From positions 42,678,001 to 42,742,000 of the forward strand of contig NC_134106.1 of NCBI RefSeq assembly GCF_040939455.1: a DNA stretch of 64,000 nt, in the 5' to 3' direction. Numbering within the stretch: position 1 is the stretch's first letter; every line of letters starts with the position of its first letter. A program made the translations under genes and the position numbers. Below the pieces are notes generated by a model. The model was not told where the DNA came from. It ran no database searches and worked only from the letters and a program-made list of their open reading frames with translations. The DNA is from Microcebus murinus (taxonomy: Eukaryota; Chordata; Mammalia; Primates; Cheirogaleidae). Positions 57,661 to 64,000 of the stretch are shown here, in pieces.

Positions 57661-57739
57661 CTCCTGCTGTGTAGCCCAGTTCCTAACAGGCCATGGACTG
57701 ATACTGGTCCGAGGCTTGGGGGTTGGGAACCACAGTTAT

Positions 57740-57955
57740 CCAATATGAGCCAATTGCCCTAGAAACATTTATTGAAAAGATTATTTTTCATATTTACCTA
57801 AAGTGATCCCTATTTTATAAAACAAGTGAATGTATATTTATATAGTGGTCCCCTCTCATCTGTGGGGTATCTGGTGGTATTTTTTACTAATTATATAGAA
57901 ATAAAGCAGATTTTTGTATATTTACCTTGAATCCAGTGACCTTGGTAGTTTGACT
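57740..57955. other. Unassigned DNA
   Basis: Short spacer after the hAT element with no recognised feature. Confidence 0.4.
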
Positions 57956-58860
57956 CAGGATAGACTATTTGGATTTATACCAGTTGACATTTGCTGAGCT
58001 TCTCAAATCCATGCATTCATGTCTTTTATCAGAAATAGCTATGTTTTAGCCAGTACTTTTTCAAATATGGTTGTTTTACCAAATCTAGCCCTTTGTCTCT
58101 TTTATCTCATTATTGAATTTCAGTTACATGTAGGTTAGATATTTTGACTATGTGCTATTCTTTTTTTCTCATATTTTAAACATATATATATATATATATA
58201 TTACTTTTCTCTACTTTTTGTCTGTGTTTTAGTGTGCTTGTGGAGACTTTGTATTATATTATACTCCTATAAAAATTGTTGAATTTTTATTTCTGGTTTG
58301 TAGGATTCTGGTTCATTTTGTTTTGCACTCAGAATATGAGGGGATCATCTTGAGTCTGTTGATGCTTTACTTTAGGCCGTGATAGGGTGGTCTGTTTTAG
58401 TTCAGCCTTTATATCTAAGGCACAAATCACTTGAATACCCAACTGAATACCCAGTGTCCTTTGTATGGCATCTAAACTCTATCTGGGCCTGGATTCCAAT
58501 GTATACACTTCCTGTGCAACCTCTGTTCTCTGCTTGACTGTCTAGCTGTCTGCTCTGCATGTGTTACAGTTTAGGAGTCAGCCAAGGCTGTGAGAGAATT
58601 TTTTATACATGTGTTTTCAGAAAATTTTTCTCAGCTTCAAGGTTTAACTGCTTTATTTCCTCTGACTACTTTCTATGAACCACAATTTTAAAAATGCAGT
58701 TAAGGAGAAATTCAGTCTCCCCTTGTGTGTTTCCTTCCTATTAATGACTAATGCTTTCTTGAGGTGACAAAAGTTGTTTGATTGGTTCTGTCCAGCTTTC
58801 ATAATTGTTTGGGATGGGAGGATCAGTCTGATATAGCTACTTTTTCATGGCCCCATCTTA
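57956..58860 (-). mobile_element. Ancient L1M-type fragment, antisense
   Basis: The phrases 'gctgagcttctcaaatccat', 'gcattcatgtcttttatcag', 'ttcaaatatggttgttttac' and 'ctcattattgaatttcagtt' read like an antisense L1M region. Later text to 58860 is more diverged. Contains an (AT)n tract at 58181-58201. Confidence 0.5.
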
Positions 58861-59860
58861 ATTTTTAAAGGGATACAAAATAAATTACAAACAATTACAA
58901 ACAACACAGTCTTGCCAACCTAATTGGCATTTGCCTAATTAGAAGCAGAAAAAGTTTTAGTATTTATTATGAACACTGTATATCAAATATCTCAGTTCTT
59001 GCTTAATCTCAAGATTAAAACCACTGATAAAAATAATTAATACTTCATATTCCAGAATTAAAATCCAAATACATTTACTGATACCTTGAATGATCAATAT
59101 TAATTAACTCATTCATTCACTTATGAAAACATTTATTAATAACCTACTGGTTATCAAGTAATCTCTAGAATGATGCAAGAGGAGAAAAGAGAACAGATTT
59201 GACAAATTGCACCATAGTTGAGCTTAATTCTACTGAATAAGAAATCATTATAGATGTCAAAAATAAATGTATTCTTATGTTCTAGAACAAAAATAATACC
59301 CGCAAAAAATGAACAGGGCAAAGAATAAATATAAGAAACTGTAAAATAGTCTACCAAATAAGAAAAGGTTTAAAATATTATAATTTCCTGTATTGTTAGA
59401 AATATATTTACATGCAGATGAGCTTCTTATATGAGCAATTCATTTTATTTTCAAGAAAACATTAGTGCATTTGTTCTCATGGTAAATCAGGCAACACACA
59501 TACGTAAATTTTAATAATATTCATAGCATTTGAAATAGTAATTTCATTTCTAAGAATTATCCCATGAAAATAGTGATATGTGCAAATATACATACAAAAT
59601 CATGTTTACTTCATCATTATTTGTAATAGCGAAAATAAAAAGCCACATAAAATATATTATCCAGGGGGCTAGCTATGTCATGAGATCATTTGCAGTTATT
59701 TTCAAAAAATAGCTAAAACTATGAGAAAATTCTGAAGACAGAATGTAAAATAAGGTATCAACAAACTATTTGTATTAATTATCATTGTAATTGCTATATT
59801 TTAACAAGAAAACTTTTTTAAAAAGATATTTTTAAATCTCCCTCTCCCTCCCCCTCTCTC
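58861..59860. other. Unassigned AT-rich DNA, possible short L2 end at 59095-59160
   Basis: No gene recognised. 'aactcattcattcacttatg' near 59105 could be the antisense end of an L2, too short to name. Confidence 0.4.
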
Positions 59861-60150
59861 TTTTTTCTTGAAAAAGGGTTTGTTGTCTGGGCTAGAGTGC
59901 AGTTGCACCATCACGGTTCACTGCAACATCAAATTTCTGGGCTTAAATGATCCTCCTGCTTCAGTCTCTTGAGTAGCTGGGACTATAGGTGCACACCATC
60001 ATGCCTAGCTAATTTTCTGTTGTTTTAAATTTTTGTATAGACAGAGTCTCACTGTTGCCCAGGCTTGTCTCAAACTCCTGGCCTCAAGTGATCCTGCTAC
60101 CTCGGCCTCCCAGAGTGCTGGGATTACAGGCAGAAGCCACCATACCCCGT
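59861..60150 (-). mobile_element. Old Alu (AluJ-like), antisense
   Basis: The antisense body includes 'gctagagtgcagttgcacca', 'ctgcttcagtctcttgagta', 'gctgggactataggtgcaca' and 'cctcggcctcccagagtgct', ending caccataccccg. Both monomers are present. Diverged, without the lemur-type inserts. Confidence 0.9.
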
Positions 60151-60444
60151 CTCTCTGTCTCTTATATTAAGAATGGTCACTTCAGGGTGACATAATCACA
60201 GGTTATTTTTATATTTTTCTGCAGTTCCTTTTTATAGTTATCCCTGCTAAGTTTGTACTTTTTGTGTAATTTTTAAAGCAATAGCATATTTACTCAATAA
60301 GTTCAAAATATAAAGAAACAGTGAAGGATTTTTTAGTAGTGGCAATAAATATTTGTTGTGTTACCAAAAGGATAGCTTATTGAAAGTAGTGACAAGATTG
60401 TCAACCTTCTTAAAAAACTCAACTAACTATTATTGCCTTATAGT

Positions 60445-60658
60445 ACACCAGAACTTGAGGTTACATGAAAGCATAATTTCTTTTTCTGATAATCTTGATC
60501 TTTCCAAATACAGTATTCTCAACTGAAAGCAAAGCAGAACATTATGACTCTTGATAATACTTGACAGAGAGGGTGCCACAGATATATTTTACAAGGGTCA
60601 CAGAGATATATTACAAGAATTGCAAACTGAATATCAAGTTCCTATCACCAAATGGAAA
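60445..60658. repeat. Left copy of a 214/225-bp direct duplication flanking an L1 fragment
   Basis: Starts acaccagaacttgaggttac and ends accaaatggaaa, identical to the copy at 61990-62214 except for a few substitutions and an 11-bp insertion (aggattacaag) in the right copy. The L1 fragment begins at its right edge. Confidence 0.97.
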
Positions 60659-61251
60659 AGGACTAATAACAAGAATCTATCTAGAACTTAAAAGAATAAA
60701 CAAGAAAAAAATCAAACAACCCCATCAAGAAATGGGCAATGGAAATGAACAGAAACTTCTCCAAAGAAGACAGAATAATGGCATGCAAACATATAAAATA
60801 ATGTTCAACATCTCTGATCATTAGAGAAATGCAAATCAAAACCACAATGAGATACCACCTAACCCCAGTGAGAATGGCCTGTATCAAGAAATCCCAAAAC
60901 AACAAATGCTGGCGAGGATGCGGAGAGACAGGAACACTCTTACATTGCTGGTGGGACTGCAAATTAGTGCAACCTTTGTGGAAAAGAATTTGGAGATTCC
61001 TCAAACAACTAAAAATAAAAATACCATTTGACCCAGCAATAGCATTGTTGGGCATCTATCCAAAAGAACACAAGTTACTCTATTATAAAGACATCTGCAC
61101 CCGAATGTTTATAGCAGCACAATTCACTATTGCACGGTCATGGAAACTACCCAAATGCCCATCAATTCATGAATGGATAACTAAAATGTGGTGTGTACTC
61201 ATAACAATATTTGTACCCACAGAATTTGGGAAAAATAAAACAAAATTATAG
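60659..61251 (+). mobile_element. L1 3' fragment, sense, with open ORF2 C-terminus
   Basis: 5'-truncated L1 starting within ORF2 ([17 protein letters not shown]). The uninterrupted frame from 60829 to 61251 (140 residues) carries [16 protein letters not shown]. It also has the C-terminal cysteine cluster [18 protein letters not shown] and [13 protein letters not shown], then [16 protein letters not shown] and EWITKMW. After MW it jumps to a 3' end motif (ttgtacccacagaatttggg) that is translated as [11 protein letters not shown]2 C-terminal residues and most of the 3' UTR are absent. An L1 of the same tail type is seen at 39649-39881. Confidence 0.92.
60829..61251 (+). pseudogene. L1 ORF2 C-terminal fragment (cysteine-rich domain), open frame
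   Basis: A 140-residue open frame carrying the ORF2 C-terminal region with its CX3C-type cysteine motif. It lacks the endonuclease and the reverse transcriptase and ends in tail sequence. It is not an independent gene. Its open state over 140 codons reflects a fairly recent insertion. Confidence 0.85.
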
Positions 61252-61989
61252 AGATTAAAATTACTCTTTGAATCTATCAATAATTTGAAATATAAAAAAA
61301 TCCAAATAAATAAGATGTATGAAAAGAAAAACAAACAAACAAAAAAAACCCCTCAACTAACTAAAGGGCCCAAGTTTTATGAAATCTTAATCATTCTCTT
61401 ACTTCCTATGACAAAGTGTTTCTCTATCTACCAATCCATCTATCTACCCTTCATCCACCTATCTATAAATTTATATTATTAAAAATAAAAGGATTAAAAC
61501 AGAATCTATGTGATTGAAGTCCCAGATCAGTAAAAATAAATAAATAGATAAAAAATAAATAATACAAAATCTGCTTTGACAATAGAGTGTTAGGAGAGGA
61601 TCAAGAACTTAAATCCATGATTGTTTACTCTTTATTATATGAGCTAAGTACTCATATAATAACACAACTGGCATGCATAGATATTCAAATTATCTGTAAA
61701 ACAAGTGGATGCATTATGTTAATATACACTAAGATCTTTTCTAGGGTTTTTGTGTGACTACATATTTGGGCAGCAATTATGTCACTCAGAATCTTTTCTC
61801 TTTGTCCTTTCAAGGACACTTTTTCTACAAATTCTTCTCACCAGAAAACGTCACTACCAAGTTGCTATAGAATATTACCTCCCACTTTGTTCTTAGACCA
61901 TTCTTCTTTCTCACTAGACATTCATAATTGTTCCATCGCCCCATTTGTTATTCTAACTTCATACTGTAAGTGTTTAGGTACTATCACAC
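61252..61989. other. Unassigned DNA between the L1 fragment and the right duplicate copy
   Basis: The first 100 bp is A-rich. A 12-bp phrase ctcaactaacta at 61352-61363 matches the same phrase at 60418-60429 just left of the left duplicate. Otherwise no repeat or gene recognised. Confidence 0.5.
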
Positions 61990-62214
61990 ACACCAGAACT
62001 TGAGGTTACATGAAAACATAATTTCTTTTCCTGATAATCTTGATCTTTCCAAATACAGTATTCTCAACTGAAAGCAAAGCAGAACATTATGACTCTTGAT
62101 AATACTTGACAGAGAGGATGCCACAGATATATTTTACAAGGGTCACAGAGATATATTACAAGAGGATTACAAGAATTGCAAACTGAATATCAAGTTCCTA
62201 TCACCAAATGGAAA
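61990..62214. repeat. Right copy of the direct duplication
   Basis: Starts acaccagaacttgaggttac and ends accaaatggaaa, then continues into apparently native sequence (catttcgtaaatggc). Contains the extra 11 bp aggattacaag. Confidence 0.97.
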
Positions 62215-62469
62215 CATTTCGTAAATGGCAGGCAAATAGTCCCTTTCTGTTGCCTACATTAGGATATGTTCTTTGGAGAGAAGGTTATTGCAAATAGAAT
62301 GTATTGCCTAAAAAGCATTTTATTTGCTCACTCTATTTGCTTGCTAATAATTAGAACAAGGTTTGCAGAGCACTGGGAATTGTGAGATGCTTATACAGAC
62401 ATTAGTAATTTAGTAATTTTATTTTCTATCCAAAAATGTTTAGAATATGTAATTTTAGAGATACACACA

Positions 62470-62600
62470 GCCTTATAGATCATCAGTTCAAAGCTTCATT
62501 TTAACAGATTAGGAAATGATACCTGGAACATTTAAGTTCATCTTTGACTACATACATAGCTAGTCACTGGCAAAAGCAGTACTCAAAGCTAAACTCTTAA
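62470..62600 (-). mobile_element. MIR fragment, antisense
   Basis: The order 'ttttaacagattaggaaatg', 'catacatagctagtcactgg' and 'gcagtactcaaagctaaact' fits a short antisense MIR. Confidence 0.5.
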
Positions 62601-62604
62601 TTTT

Positions 62605-62850
62605 ATTTTTTATTTCAAAATATTAAGGGGATATAAATGTTTTTGTTACATAGAAAGCTTTCATAATTCTTAAGTCAGGGCTATTAGGGTGCCCATCACT
62701 CAAATAGTGGTCATTGTACCCATTAGGAAGGATTTTACCCCTTCTTTCCTTTCTTCGCCCCTTTTCTTGATTTCCATTGACTTTTACTTCTCTCTGTGCC
62801 CATGTGTGTTCATCAATAGGATAGTTCCATTATCCTAAGTGAAGTATCTA
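62605..62850 (-). mobile_element. L1 3' UTR fragment, antisense
   Basis: Shares the order of the L1 tail at 31077-31290: 'tttcaaaatattaaggggat', 'ggtgcccatcactcaaatag', 'gatttccattgacttttact' and 'ctctgtgcccatgtgtgttc'. Confidence 0.75.
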
Positions 62851-63233
62851 AAGAATAAAACCTTCATTTAACTCAATACTCCTGCCACCACACAAAAAGT
62901 CTACATGGTGAAGGAAAGAAATATTTGGTTGAATGCATCACCGTATGTTAAAAATGAAGAGACTGAATGAAGATTGATTAAAGTTGCAAGATAGTAGCAG
63001 AACTTGGAATACACTGAGGTCTCTTGATTAACAGCAGGGTGATACTTCTGTACAAAATTTCTTTATTTCCTCACAGCCTGAGAATTTAAAATACTATCTT
63101 AACGACAACACAGCAAAGTGTTTATTAAAAAAATTACAACTCAATCTTTCATAGGCAAGATTTACCCAAAAGCTAATGATGACCAGTGTTCTTAATGCCT
63201 ACTATGTAAGAATGAGTGCTAATGTAATATATG
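62851..63233. other. Unassigned DNA
   Basis: No recognised feature. Confidence 0.4.
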
Positions 63234-63631
63234 TGTTAAAAGAAAATCTTGAGACAAATTAAATAGTTTATTTGAGCAAAGAAACAATTTATGAACTAGG
63301 CAGGACTCTGAACCAGTAAAGGTTTAGAGAGCTACATCAGCAATGTGGGCAGGCAGTATTTATCCACAGAAAAAAAATAAGTGACAGGAAGAAATAGCCT
63401 GATTTGTTACAGCTTGGTGTGTGCCTTATTTGGGTATGTCTAAGCAGCTTGCAGCCTGTGAGTGGCTGAAACCTCAGTTGCTATAATTGGCCGAGACTCA
63501 GTCACTTGTTATAAGAATATACTTTTAAGTTAAGTTGCAATTTGTTTACATATGACGTTACAGTTGAGTTTACATATGAGGTTACACCATATAAAGAGGA
63601 AATTTTAGGCCAAATTTAATTAAATTTAACA
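63234..63631 (-). mobile_element. Solo LTR (ERVL-like), antisense
   Basis: TG...CA boundaries (tgttaaaagaaaatc and aatttaaca), 398 bp. The complement of AATAAA is at 63267-63272, near the end expected for an antisense LTR. The phrase 'gagcaaagaaacaatttatg' fits an ERVL-type LTR pattern. The 5-bp duplication is not convincing (atatg against aatgt). Confidence 0.6.
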
Positions 63632-63684
63632 AATGTATTTAATTTAATTATCTCAACAACCTGTCAAGTACTTTGTTTTTCCAC

Positions 63685-63835
63685 CTTACTTTGAGAATAA
63701 AGGCTTAAAAAAGCAAGAGAAACATTCCAAGCTTTACTGCTCTTTTATAATGGGTTAATAAATAATGAAATCAGAATTTGCACCCAGAACTGACTGGCGT
63801 CAGAGCCTCAGTTTTTAACCATTATGGTGGTACAC
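63685..63835 (-). mobile_element. MIR fragment, antisense
   Basis: The order 'aatcagaatttgcacccaga', 'actgactggcgtcagagcct' and 'cagtttttaaccattatggt' resembles the 3' portion of an antisense MIR. Confidence 0.55.
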
Positions 63836-64000
63836 AGTCCTAACCTGCATCCGGTCAAAGCAATTATACTTTCTCTGTGTGTGACAGCCTGCTTTTTCCT
63901 TCCAGTTTTCAATTTGCTTGTCCCAAATTAGACCTTCATTCCTTGTATTGTCTGTTTTTCTTATCTCATTCCATTAATCCTGATAATTTTCACCTATTCT

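Larger units (their letters stand above)
55135..57735 (-). mobile_element. hAT-Charlie DNA transposon (MER1/MER30/Charlie-like), near complete
   Basis: Read on the minus strand, the element starts at 57735 with a hAT-type end (ctgtggttcccaaccccca) and continues 'ctgttaggaactgggctaca'. Then comes a leader with a long inverted region (57420-57640, for example gattcccataagaagcac and ttttcctatgagaatcta on opposite arms). A transposase coding region (57102-55280) follows, then a 3' part ('gaatcatcctgaaaccatcc') lacking the terminal repeat. The 2.6-kb length suits an autonomous Charlie. The 3' end is truncated at about 55135. This is a cut-and-paste transposon that leaves 8-bp duplications. Here the right flank would be ttatccaa, but no match is visible on the other side because of the truncation. 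Confidence 0.9.

Noticed and set aside
60681..61055. 124-residue minus-strand frame
   Set aside because: It is the reverse of an L1 ORF2 region, an antisense shadow.
1..64000. CRISPR array, prokaryotic operon or phage-like system
   Set aside because: No direct repeats with unique spacers, no tight gene clusters and no Shine-Dalgarno-type starts. The content is mammalian interspersed repeats.
1..64000. Host exons, tRNA, snRNA or other RNA genes
   Set aside because: I saw no recognisable protein domain outside transposable elements and no tRNA or snRNA signatures. A diverged noncoding RNA cannot be excluded by eye.

Overview
This 64 kb window is AT-rich, gene-poor nuclear DNA from a primate. 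The Alu copies, the L1 3' ends and the absence of any bacterial gene structure point to a strepsirrhine (lemur-type) genome. The strongest clue is a pair of dimeric, 7SL-derived Alu copies (41741-42073 and 53246-53592). They share an unusual AT-rich stretch between the monomers, the 'gagtgagtgccgtggcgtc' head variant, and clean target-site duplications. Several L1 tails also share a non-human 3' end, with a 'tttgtaccca' motif followed by an A-rich tail. I found no convincing exon of a host protein-coding gene, no tRNA, rRNA or snRNA gene, and no CRISPR array. Every coding region I can support belongs to a transposable element.

Layout. 1-8.2 kb: mostly unassigned DNA with a palindromic hAT-like MITE, L2 pieces, simple repeats, two Alus and a MER5A. 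8.28-10.66 kb: a nearly complete Tigger1 DNA transposon with a decayed transposase. 10.7-18 kb: MIR and L2 pieces, a small hAT MITE, a MER2/Tigger2-type MITE and an LTR. 18.17-18.75 kb: a clean solo LTR. 18.9-20 kb: an old L1 ORF2 and 3' UTR. 21-25 kb: MIR and L1 fragments. 26.25-30.03 kb: a comparatively young L1 flanked by a 14-bp target duplication. It has a long GC-rich 5' UTR and an uninterrupted ORF1, but its ORF2 is internally deleted. 31.07-34.39 kb: an L1 carrying a twin-priming style inversion. 36.96-42.65 kb: two L1 copies joined tail-to-tail, each with a recognisable 5' UTR and each broken by later insertions. 42.65-43.74 kb: an older L1. 44.9 kb: MER20. 49.8-51.9 kb: an old L1 holding an LTR, a MaLR LTR and, inside that, a young L1 tail. 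53.2 kb: the youngest-looking Alu. 55.1-57.7 kb: a hAT-Charlie element with a decayed transposase whose C-terminal domain is still readable. 60.4-62.2 kb: an L1 3' fragment bracketed by a 214/225-bp direct duplication. 63.2-63.6 kb: another LTR.

Functionally the window is a record of retrotransposition and DNA transposition rather than a working gene set. The only intact coding sequence of biological interest is the L1 ORF1 protein (330 residues) at 27681-28673. Its element keeps promoter-like 5' sequence and an RNA-binding protein gene but lacks reverse transcriptase, which resembles a half-L1 (HAL1-like) non-autonomous design. I did not find evidence of an undescribed host system. Repeat family names come from recognising consensus features by eye and were not checked with a repeat-masking run.
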